NCBI GenBank assembly: GCA_900544375.1 | Contig: UQUZ01000022.1 | Span: 1-38,119, forward strand | DNA: 38,119 nt | Reading direction: 5' to 3' | Origin: an uncultured Oscillospiraceae bacterium | GTDB lineage: Bacteria; Bacillota; Clostridia; Oscillospirales; Acutalibacteraceae | In this document: piece by piece, positions 16,455 to 23,781 of the stretch | Numbering within the stretch: position 1 is the first letter of the stretch | How the letters are laid out: each line of letters opens with the position of its first letter | Program-made: the position numbers and the translations under genes | Notes under the pieces: generated by a model | The model's database searches: none | Seen by the model: the letters and a program-made list of their open reading frames with translations, nothing else | Told to the model about the DNA's origin: nothing

Positions 16455-16967
16455 TCAAATCTGGTTCGCATAAACAACCGTGAAGGTGAGGTTGGCAGAA
16501 TATTCACCCACATAGGCCGCATCAAAATCAGCGGCAGCAATCGATGCTACAACGTCGCCTGTCAGTGTGCCAGTTGTGGATGCAACAAGGCTCTCATTGC
16601 CGGAAATGGTTGCAGGAATCGTCTCTGTGCCATCCTTCAAAACCATAGCAAGCGCCTTCTCGCCAAATGGAGAAACTGTAACCGTAACGGTGGAGCCCTT
16701 TGCAAGGTGGGTTACAAGCGTATAAACATCTTGCGCAGAACCACCCTTCACGTTATCCCACGGTACGATCAATTCCGCAGGGATGGTAACGGTATAATCT
16801 TCGTTAGCGCCAGGAACATCAGGATCCGTCGGCCCTTGGCCAACCGTCCTCACAAGTGTGGAACCGAACTGCTCTGTCTCCTTTGTAATCGGGTTCGCTG
16901 CAAAGGCAACCACACTCATTGTGCAAACCATGCACAGGGCCAAAAGGATTGCAAGTACTTTTCTCAT
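16455..16967 (-). CDS. Small secreted beta-rich protein, paralogue 2
   Basis: The 170-residue protein has the signal peptide MRKVLAILLALCMVCTMS with cleavage near AFAA. The mature protein shows YTVTIPAELIVPWD, LAKGSTVTVTVSP (almost the same words as paralogue 3), and the end YVGEYSANLTFTVVY. AAGGAG precedes the ATG. The order of elements is the same as in its neighbours, which supports tandem duplication followed by divergence. Confidence 0.82.
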   Translation of the reverse strand: MRKVLAILLALCMVCTMSVVAFAANPITKETEQFGSTLVRTVGQGPTDPDVPGANEDYTVTIPAELIVPWDNVKGGSAQDVYTLVTHLAKGSTVTVTVSPFGEKALAMVLKDGTETIPATISGNESLVASTTGTLTGDVVASIAAADFDAAYVGEYSANLTFTVVYANQI

Positions 16968-17046
16968 AGCGATTTTCTCCTTCTCGTTTTTATTTTATCA
17001 TTTGCAGGGTACTTCCCCCGCTGATAAGCAAATGATGATTGTCTGC

Positions 17047-17511
17047 CTAACGGTAGATGATGGTGAACAGCAGGGTATCCTCATAATCGCCTGCATAAGC
17101 GGCGTCCCACGTTTTCTGCTCAATTAAAGCGTTCAGCGGGAACTGAGTAGGATCATTCACACGGTTGAAGCAGATCGTATCCGCTCCAGCAAGCGCATAA
17201 GCAATGCCATGGGCCGCGTTAGCCGTATTCACCAGATTATAGGCCTTTTGAGAATCGACCTCTACATAAACGGCCTTTCCCTTTTCGATCTTCATCACAT
17301 CTGCATATACGCGGCCAATCTCCGTATCAAGTGAACCAAATGGAATTTCCATATCGGCGGGAATCACAACCGAATAGTCAACCTCACAGGAGGTGCGCAC
17401 AAGCGCTGACCCGGCGGGAGTATCCCGATCCAACACCGCAGCGTTGGCGAGGCCCGCGCATGCTATTGCCAATAATACACCGGATAAAACCGAGGCAATC
17501 AGCTTTTTCAT
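17047..17511 (-). CDS. Small secreted beta-rich protein, paralogue 1 (most divergent)
   Basis: The protein is 154 residues from the chosen ATG at 17511, which has AAAGGAG 9 nt upstream and begins the signal peptide MKKLIASVLSGVLLAIACAG. In-frame codons up to 17562 overlap the upstream gene and are not needed. The module is recognisable: YSVVIPADMEIPFG early, KGKAVYVEV centrally, and AYAGDYEDTLLFTIIYR at the C terminus. It follows the giant protein gene by 31 bp. It has Phe where the others have Trp after the IPA motif. Confidence 0.82.
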   Translation of the reverse strand: MKKLIASVLSGVLLAIACAGLANAAVLDRDTPAGSALVRTSCEVDYSVVIPADMEIPFGSLDTEIGRVYADVMKIEKGKAVYVEVDSQKAYNLVNTANAAHGIAYALAGADTICFNRVNDPTQFPLNALIEQKTWDAAYAGDYEDTLLFTIIYR

Positions 17512-17542
17512 ACGGCATAAGCTCCTTTCTCCCAATAATCGT

Positions 17543-20500
17543 TTATTTCTCCTGATATTCAACGTTAAACGTCAACACATCCTGATAGCCAGCAGCGATC
17601 GGGGGCTTGGACCAATCAGTAGGCGTAATCTCAACGTTTAATGGAACCGGATTTTGTTCACTCATGCTGAAGGACCAGCCTCTAAACAGACTCCCATTGG
17701 CCGTCAATTGATAGGGCAGCTCAAACGATTGACCATCAATCACCTTAGACAGCTTGCTGCCATTTTGCGATGCACAGCTCACATTGATGCGGGCTGACGC
17801 TGGAATGCTTAAATCTTCAACCTGTAAGCTTCCCGTTTGGGTAGATGGGGTTGCCCATTCCACTTCTTGAGTCGCAGGGATAATAATTGTATAGGAGGTG
17901 TCAAAGAGCAGCTTCACATAAACCGTAAAAGCATCCTTTGAGCGGTATTGCTCCGCAGCTGATACAGGATTCAAATTGCTCGCCTGGCCATTATTGCTAT
18001 CCGGATCAGGCGATTCTAGGGCTACCTCAAAAGATCCTACATAGGCTGCCGCGTGATCAATGCTGTCAGCAAGAACGGATAACGCAAACGTCATAGAATT
18101 GCTGCCATTGACCGGGTTGGCGATGCCTCCGCTTACGCCCACTTCAATTGTCTTGCTGGGATCATCCTCCGCGCTGAATGTAATCACGCCGGAAGGGATG
18201 CGCAAGCTCAACGGATTTTTCGCATCTACAGCTGCATAATAGTTGAGCGTTACCGAACCGGAATAATGGAGGCCATCCGCATCCAGCTGCATGGTTGCCG
18301 CCGGATTCTCCATTGACGAAGCGGGGCTCGTTATGACAAAATTGGGATAAACCGCATGCAAATTGCGATCCGCCCAATAGGTTAAAACTGCATTCTGGTA
18401 TTTCGCCGGGTAGTCGTTATATTCCTCCAGCAACGTAACCACAGGGCCAGTGGACACCGCCGTTTTTTGAAAAGCATTTTCAATCGTTTCACGCTGTGCA
18501 ACGGCGCTATCAACATATTTTTTCAGGTTGCCCTGTACCCCGCCGAAGGTATTATAATTGCGTACAAAGGCCTCCATATCCGCCATTTTTATGTTGGCCG
18601 GGAGCTTTTGCTCCACCTCTCCCTTTTCTGTAACCGTCAGCGTATGGTAAAGAGCCAACATCTCGCGATATGCCGTGATGGACTGTTCCGTTCTGCCATA
18701 GCTGAAGAGATAATCCGTCTCTGCTTCTGTTTCATTGAGCAACGTAACATCTTCATACAAGGCAAGAATTGCTGCTACAGCACTTTCCACATCAGAGCTT
18801 TGAAGCTGCGGCGCCTCCAATTCCCTCTCCGGATGGAGCTGCTCAAAGCCGCTTATTGGCGTGCTGCTCGAAAAACCGAACATATCCACCGACATCGTCG
18901 TACCCGCAGGACTCTCGCCGCCCTGAGAGCCGGTATAAAATAGCTTGATCTGCTTAACAACTGCATTGGCAGAAATCACAGGGCCGGCATTGCCGTTGCT
19001 TGTAATCTCACAAAAATGGGAAAGCGGTATTTTAATAAAGCCACGGAACCCGTTCAGCGAGGCGCCTGTCATACAGCCGTCGTTCCCATCGTTATCTGTT
19101 TGAACAGTTTTCCATGCAGGGCTCGCCGCATCCATATCCAGAATTTGATAGTCCCACTGTGTACCATCGTCTTCATCATGGGAATAAATATTGCCATTTT
19201 CCGTACGCAAGGCAACCCACATCTTGCGGATATCATTCATTTCAGAAAAATCTGCGTAGAAGATGAAATCTGTCGCCTGGCCGATATTCACGCCGCTGAG
19301 CGCATCCCAGTTATCCTTATTTTCTCCGTTATGCGTCAGGGAGATGCGATAGGTTTCGCCATTAGATAAGGAATCACGATAGAAGCTTGTATCAATAGAA
19401 CGGGAGCTTGCAAAACCATTCTGCCCCACGGATGTGGACGCCAAGCTGAAACGCTGATCGGTACTATTCGTTCCCGTTTCCGCAGAATCATAAGAGGAGC
19501 GGCTGTAAGCTACAAGGTTCTTGCTGTTTTCCCACGCGCCCTTATAAATCCCGTTCTCCCAAAGCAGGTGATGGGCACGGTCAAAATAATGCCATTTTCC
19601 ATTCGGTTCCAGGCGGTAATCGTCATACTCATGGACGGCAGTCTGGCCAACCGCATAGTTCTGCTCCACATCGTTAAAGGCTTTGAAATAAAGCTGTGTC
19701 AAAGCGCTGGGATACCATTCGCTCTGCCCGGTTTCATTATAACGGCGGATCAGATCCGCTTCATCCTTCAGGCCAAAGCGCTGAAGCTCTCCCAAGGTAA
19801 AGGTTTGATAAAGCTCGAATAGCGCTGGAATATCGGCATCAGCTTTTTGCAGCTCCGTATGTAAATACAGCACCGGATCCTGCCCATTCAGAATCTGATT
19901 CAGACGCTCTCTTGCCTGTTTCAGCTTTTCCGGCAAGGTGACTGTTGCGCTCAGCTCCGCGCAAATCGCCTCCAGATCCTCAATGATCCCTGCATCGGCA
20001 ACGTTGACAGCCTCCACATCCGGGATATGTTGATTCACCAGCTTCTCTACTGCCTCCTGATCGCTCGGCACCATATGATAGGTATCCAGCGTTTGTAGGG
20101 GAGCAATGCTGGAGCCCGGGTCATTTGTTTCAAGATTTTTGCCGCTGAAGCCGATCTGATCGATGTAAAACGGCTTGTTCATACTATCCTCAGAGGCACC
20201 ACGCCATGTAAAGCCAACAGAGGCGATATCTTCAATCGGAGTAACCCCTAATCGATATCCTGTTGTATTTTCAAATCTCGTTTTATCAAAATAAATTGTT
20301 CGATCTTCCCAACCGGGGAACTTGTACTCACGGTCAATCCATGAAAGAGAACCCTCGGGAGCCGTATAAGCCGTCTCCGCAGTGAAATGTGCCCTTTCTG
20401 TATTTACGCCCACATATCCATCCCAAACGGAAATTTCATAAGAATAGGGGTGCTCTGTTGTTAACTGTTTATAAGAACTACTCGCATCTTCATTCCATAG

Positions 20501-21604
20501 TTTGTCAATAGGAACGCGAAGGAATCCACGATAATGGCCGAAATCCTCCAAATAACCATCCGTATTGGTATACATCGTATCCCATAGCCCGTCTGCATTT
20601 TGGTAATAAACCGGAACCGCTTCATGATTTTGCTTTGCATAGCCGACTGTGCTGTAAACATCCTTGCTATACGCATGCGTAATCCAATTCTCTTCTACTG
20701 AAAAATCTCCGCTGTCTATGCGAAGCGTGCCAGTATAATCCATATACCGAACTTGAAGCGCAAACTCTTCAAACGAAACATAAGAGGTGTCCACCCAGAT
20801 CCACAGTTCTTCTGCATTCTTAAACTGATAATGATCTTGGTTGTACATAACATCGAAACGCTCATAGCTGTCTGCCGAACGCTCATTGCCATTCATGTAG
20901 AAACGAAAAGCTTGACTATTATCAAAGCCTGGCGTCTGATACGCATTCTTATTGCCGTCATACACGCCGTCAATATTCATTGCGGCGGTACCGTTGCCGT
21001 TATTATACTCCCAAAATTTTGCGCCGGAATCATGGGTGCCGCCATCTTCCCTGGCGGCGTTATAGGCATCTTCAAACCGGGAAACAGAGGTATAACGATC
21101 TGACCCGGTTGGAGACGCTCCCGCTGCCGGAACATCCAATGAATCCCCGACCAAGGCTTCGATCGGCTGCGAACGCCATCCATCTGCATCCACTGCCGTA
21201 ATTGCAACGCTAATACGATGAGACATATTTAAACCATACGCTTTGATCTGCTCAGCAGAAAGTTCTGAGAAAATTAACGCGCTTTCACCGGCCATTGTCC
21301 GTGCCCCACTCAATTCCACCGCAGAGACGATCGGCGTTTCGCGCTGGGGATAGCCCCGATCCAAATCATAAAAATCCGCATAGTAAGAAATCCCGCCTGC
21401 TATCGCCTGCGCCTCAGGAAAAGAAATCTCCAACGTACCGCTCGTGGTATAGCGTGCGCGTGCCGCGCCCTCGCCAAATTGCGGGTCCGGATCATCCCCT
21501 GCCGCCGCAGCCACAAGCGACACCGGCTGCGCGGCCGCAAGCAGCATCAGTATCGCAAGCAGAACCGCAAGGCAACGTTTGCTATATTTCGTCCTTTGTT
21601 TCAT
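17543..21604 (-). CDS. Giant secreted protein (1353 aa) ending in the cargo-family module
   Basis: From the chosen ATG (21604) there is a signal peptide (CLAVLLAILMLLAAAQPVSLVAAA). Two related beta-rich regions follow, each ending in a similar line (YRGFLRVPIDKLW; FRGFIKIPLSHF), which look like carbohydrate-binding or lectin-type domains. Helical segments rich in Glu and Leu lie after each. The last about 130 residues repeat the small paralogues' module: SYTIIIPATQEVEWAT then AAGYQDVLTFNVEY; a looser copy (AAYVGSFEVAL) lies before it. No transmembrane anchor is at its end. A binding or tip subunit that docks on the small subunits by this module is my inference. Translation may be coupled to a 7-residue leader ORF. 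Confidence 0.85.
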   Translation of the reverse strand: MKQRTKYSKRCLAVLLAILMLLAAAQPVSLVAAAAGDDPDPQFGEGAARARYTTSGTLEISFPEAQAIAGGISYYADFYDLDRGYPQRETPIVSAVELSGARTMAGESALIFSELSAEQIKAYGLNMSHRISVAITAVDADGWRSQPIEALVGDSLDVPAAGASPTGSDRYTSVSRFEDAYNAAREDGGTHDSGAKFWEYNNGNGTAAMNIDGVYDGNKNAYQTPGFDNSQAFRFYMNGNERSADSYERFDVMYNQDHYQFKNAEELWIWVDTSYVSFEEFALQVRYMDYTGTLRIDSGDFSVEENWITHAYSKDVYSTVGYAKQNHEAVPVYYQNADGLWDTMYTNTDGYLEDFGHYRGFLRVPIDKLWNEDASSSYKQLTTEHPYSYEISVWDGYVGVNTERAHFTAETAYTAPEGSLSWIDREYKFPGWEDRTIYFDKTRFENTTGYRLGVTPIEDIASVGFTWRGASEDSMNKPFYIDQIGFSGKNLETNDPGSSIAPLQTLDTYHMVPSDQEAVEKLVNQHIPDVEAVNVADAGIIEDLEAICAELSATVTLPEKLKQARERLNQILNGQDPVLYLHTELQKADADIPALFELYQTFTLGELQRFGLKDEADLIRRYNETGQSEWYPSALTQLYFKAFNDVEQNYAVGQTAVHEYDDYRLEPNGKWHYFDRAHHLLWENGIYKGAWENSKNLVAYSRSSYDSAETGTNSTDQRFSLASTSVGQNGFASSRSIDTSFYRDSLSNGETYRISLTHNGENKDNWDALSGVNIGQATDFIFYADFSEMNDIRKMWVALRTENGNIYSHDEDDGTQWDYQILDMDAASPAWKTVQTDNDGNDGCMTGASLNGFRGFIKIPLSHFCEITSNGNAGPVISANAVVKQIKLFYTGSQGGESPAGTTMSVDMFGFSSSTPISGFEQLHPERELEAPQLQSSDVESAVAAILALYEDVTLLNETEAETDYLFSYGRTEQSITAYREMLALYHTLTVTEKGEVEQKLPANIKMADMEAFVRNYNTFGGVQGNLKKYVDSAVAQRETIENAFQKTAVSTGPVVTLLEEYNDYPAKYQNAVLTYWADRNLHAVYPNFVITSPASSMENPAATMQLDADGLHYSGSVTLNYYAAVDAKNPLSLRIPSGVITFSAEDDPSKTIEVGVSGGIANPVNGSNSMTFALSVLADSIDHAAAYVGSFEVALESPDPDSNNGQASNLNPVSAAEQYRSKDAFTVYVKLLFDTSYTIIIPATQEVEWATPSTQTGSLQVEDLSIPASARINVSCASQNGSKLSKVIDGQSFELPYQLTANGSLFRGWSFSMSEQNPVPLNVEITPTDWSKPPIAAGYQDVLTFNVEYQEK

Positions 21605-21624
21605 TCCGAACGACCCCCGTTCAT
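21601..21624 (-). promoter_or_regulatory. 7-residue leader ORF overlapping the giant gene start
   Basis: AAGGAG (21637-21632) lies 7 nt before an ATG at 21624. This opens a 7-codon frame (M-N-G-G-R-S-E) whose TGA overlaps the ATG at 21604. The strong ribosome site thus serves the leader, suggesting coupled initiation of the giant protein. The giant gene's own nearest site is GGGGG. Confidence 0.45.
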
Positions 21625-21665
21625 AAATTTTCTCCTTTTGGCCCGTGATCCTGCCAATCATAGGT

Positions 21666-22463
21666 TTATTCCACTGTAATCGTTGTTTTTACCTGCGCGT
21701 TATTCAGCCGGTTTTGCTCCGCATCGAATGAATAGGTTAAATATTTCACTGTAGCTTTATAGCTGCCTGCATCCATTGCGCGCTTTAAATGAAATTTTGC
21801 AATTGCATATCCTGGCGGAACGAGATTCGATTCATACAAAATTTCGCCCGTTTTATCCAAAATAATCTGGAATTTAAAATAGCAGGGATTCCCTTCCGGA
21901 TTGCGAAGCACAAACTCCTGCTCCGTTTGCCCCGCCTTAAATTTCATTGAGGTAATGCCCGGCAGTTTGATGGTTTTCCCCTTGGTATCAATTTTTTTCT
22001 TGGTGCTTAGCGTAATATCGCCTTCTACGATATTTTGATCCACTTGGCCTTTGGGATCTGTAGAAGCAGCCGCAGGCTGATCCGGGAACATCTCATCCCA
22101 ATGATTCGCCGCATACTGTATGCCAAAAATCAGCGCCAGCAAAAGAACCAGCAGCAAAATCCATAGCCAAACAATGTTCTTCTTCACCGCGACAAACTGC
22201 TTTTCGCCGCAACTGATATAGCCAGCCGTGCGATGCAGCGGATTTTTCTTGTAAGGAGCGGCCGGTTCTGTTTTTCCATTGTAGGCCAGCGTATCCGGCG
22301 CATTTTTTTTGACGCCGGCGCCGATCTGGGCGGCCACTTGATAATCCCCCTGTGGATAGAGCGCCTTTACCTGAGAAACAGTATAATAGCCCACCGAAAA
22401 GCCTGTCCGCTTATTAGAGTAGGTTTTCGTATAGTTGTTGAGTCCCTGCGCGATATAGCTCAT
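21666..22463 (-). CDS. Single-pass membrane protein, first gene of the cargo operon
   Basis: The 265-residue protein has a cytoplasmic N-terminal part of about 95 residues rich in Tyr/Asn/Lys, then one transmembrane helix (about 97-116, WLWILLLVLLLALIFGIQYA). An extracellular beta-rich domain follows, with GNPCYFKFQIILDKTGEILYESNLVPPGYAIAKFHLKRAMDAGSYKATVKYLTYS. This last pattern (DTG-x-x-LYES ... PGY ... L-x-R-x-L/M-x-AG-x-Y) recurs in secreted Firmicutes proteins of unknown role. AAGGGG lies upstream of the ATG. Being first in the operon and membrane-bound, it could anchor or help assemble the secreted products; that is a guess. Confidence 0.83.
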   Translation of the reverse strand: MSYIAQGLNNYTKTYSNKRTGFSVGYYTVSQVKALYPQGDYQVAAQIGAGVKKNAPDTLAYNGKTEPAAPYKKNPLHRTAGYISCGEKQFVAVKKNIVWLWILLLVLLLALIFGIQYAANHWDEMFPDQPAAASTDPKGQVDQNIVEGDITLSTKKKIDTKGKTIKLPGITSMKFKAGQTEQEFVLRNPEGNPCYFKFQIILDKTGEILYESNLVPPGYAIAKFHLKRAMDAGSYKATVKYLTYSFDAEQNRLNNAQVKTTITVE

Positions 22464-22738
22464 GTGTTTTTCCCCTTCGCTATGTATGAAATCGACAATT
22501 CATAATCAATCTCTAGGATTTAATTAGTCTATTCTTTGTAGTTATTATAGGACTGTTCTAAAATAAAGTCAAGAAAAAAACTGCAAGCAATATTTTTTAT
22601 AAGAATATTTCTTGCTTTCTACAACAAAAATAGAAGCATTTACAACATTTTTTAATACAGAAAACCATTGATACTGTAAAATTTTTCTTTTTAAAATCCA
22701 AACTTTCTATTCGATTCCACTTCCCTTTGCAAGCTGAT
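22464..22738. other. AT-rich control region between cargo operon and right junction
   Basis: About 275 bp, strongly AT-rich compared with the rest of the window, with no gene. It holds the cargo promoter at 22544-22572; the rest shows only A/T runs. The low GC suggests a different origin from the surrounding chromosome. Confidence 0.6.
22544..22572 (-). promoter_or_regulatory. Near-consensus sigma-A promoter of the cargo operon
   Basis: TTGACT (22572-22567), a 17-bp spacer and TATAAT (22549-22544) on the minus strand match the vegetative consensus at 11 of 12 positions. Transcription would start near 22537, giving a leader of about 75 nt before the first gene. Confidence 0.88.
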
Positions 22739-22773
22739 GCGCAATAAAATCCGCACAGGGGACGGTGAGCTTG
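22739..22773 (+). other. attR-like right junction of the cotJC element
   Basis: The element arm ends CCGCACAGGG at 22760, followed by the shared GA (22761-22762) and then cotJC sequence CGGTGAGCTT. In the rebuilt cotJC the GA is flanked by ACCG and CGGT, a perfect 4-bp dyad. In the joined element arms, 12 of 22 positions on either side of GA are symmetric. Confidence 0.82.
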
Positions 22774-23270
22774 GTGCGTCATTGCGTTATCTGTCACAGC
22801 GCTATTCGATGCCATATGCGGAATTGAAAGGATTGCTGACGGATATTGGTACAGAAGAACTGGCGCACCTTGAAATGATCGGCGCCATTGTTCATCAGCT
22901 TACTCGTAATTTAAGTGAAGATGAAATTAAAAAGAGCGGTTTTGACACCTACTTTGTCGACCATACGGCTGGTGTTTATCCTGCTTCCGCTGCCGGCGTG
23001 CCGTATACAGCTGCCTATATGCAGAGTAAAGGCGACATGATTACAGATCTTCATGAAGACCTGGCTGCTGAGCAAAAAGCACGGACGACCTACGACAACA
23101 TTCTGCGTCTGGTCGACGATCCGGACGTCCGTGATCCGATTAAATTCCTGCGTGAGCGTGAGATTGTCCATTATCAAAGATTTGGAGAGGGACTTCGACT
23201 TGCAACCGATAAAATGAACTCTAAGAACTTCTATGCGTGCAATCCCTCTTTCGACAAGCATTGCCGCTAA
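22761..23270 (+). CDS. cotJC: cotJC 3' segment (codons 33-201)
   Basis: The 169 codons continue CotJC exactly where the 5' piece stops, starting DGELGASLRYLSQRYSMPY. Numbering as in the rebuilt protein, all five expected Mn-catalase-type ligands are here: E35, E65 and H68 in EELAHLE, E135 in DLAAEQKAR, and E165 and H168 in EREIVHYQRF (E65/H68 and E165/H168 are ExxH pairs). The only nearby ATG (22737) has no ribosome site, so this half is silent unless joined to the 5' half. Once joined, the 201-residue protein has normal family length. No frame damage has accumulated, which suggests that selection keeps the split gene functional. Confidence 0.94.
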   Translation, partial: DGELGASLRYLSQRYSMPYAELKGLLTDIGTEELAHLEMIGAIVHQLTRNLSEDEIKKSGFDTYFVDHTAGVYPASAAGVPYTAAYMQSKGDMITDLHEDLAAEQKARTTYDNILRLVDDPDVRDPIKFLREREIVHYQRFGEGLRLATDKMNSKNFYACNPSFDKHCR

Positions 23271-23332
23271 ACGGCCTTCCCGGTCAGTAAGCTCGCTTTC
23301 AACCGGCAGCCGGACACACCATGAATGCAAAT

Positions 23333-23358
23333 CGAGGCATGGGGCTTCCCATGCCTCG
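23333..23358 (+). terminator. Terminator of the cotJ operon
   Basis: CGAGGCATGGG-gctt-CCCATGCCTCG, a perfect 11-bp stem, followed by GACTTCTTTCT, 62 bp past the cotJC stop. Confidence 0.82.
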
Positions 23359-23659
23359 GACTTCTTTCTAGCGTTGTATCACCGGCGACAGCCACTGAGC
23401 CGTATCGTGTATCAAACGGCATTGCCCTATTGTTAAGCGTAGCCCCGGCACAAATGACAGGGATAACCTACGACACATGCTCTAGCTCTATAATCCTTTT
23501 TAATTTCAATATTTTTCCTATCCAAATCATCTGGATTCTATTGTATAATAAAGGTACCGCTGGCTATGCTGCGCATAAGGCGGCGTGAAACAGTTCAAAA
23601 CGGATTCGGTAGAAGTTTTTCCCAACACACAATAAATGGCATACTATCGAAAAAAAGTG

Positions 23660-23688
23660 TTTATTTCCGCGCCAAGATGCAATATAAT
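23660..23688 (+). promoter_or_regulatory. Candidate murC promoter
   Basis: TTTATT (23660-23665), a 17-bp spacer and TATAAT (23683-23688), about 95 bp before the murC start. Another TATAAT is at 23544-23549 with a poor -35. The whole stretch 23359-23781 has no credible gene; the long frame open through it only extends murC upstream. Confidence 0.4.
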
Positions 23689-23781
23689 AAAATACGTTTC
23701 AGGGCGTACCATCCATCGGTATTTTCCCCGAAGCCGGGTGTAAAGAGCCGATTTTTAACAAAGAAAATTGAGGTGGCAGCA

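Larger units (their letters stand above)
12406..22760. mobile_element. 10,355-bp skin-like element interrupting cotJC
   Basis: The boundaries are given by the two halves of cotJC: removal of 12406-22760 joins CCG (Pro32) to GAC (Asp33) and makes an open 201-codon CotJC. The element holds a large serine recombinase next to the left junction, a 50-residue ORF before it, and a seven-gene operon of membrane and secreted proteins. All its genes face leftward, opposite to cotJ. There are no structural phage genes, replication genes or conjugation genes. Well-known precedents for this arrangement are skin in sigK and SPbeta in spsM of Bacillus subtilis, where a serine recombinase excises the element in the mother cell. 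Whether this one is developmentally excised is inference. Confidence 0.88.

Noticed and set aside
22737..22760. ATG at 22737 as the true start of the 3' cotJC piece
   Set aside because: There is no ribosome site, and the first eight codons belong to the element arm; similarity begins at the GAC codon at 22761.
12406..22760. The element as a prophage or conjugative element
   Set aside because: No capsid, tail, terminase, lysis, replication or transfer gene is visible; only a serine recombinase and a surface-protein operon.
23566..23781. Upstream extension of murC to 23566
   Set aside because: MurC similarity starts at the TTG at 23782, which has a ribosome site; the extension contains promoter-like DNA.
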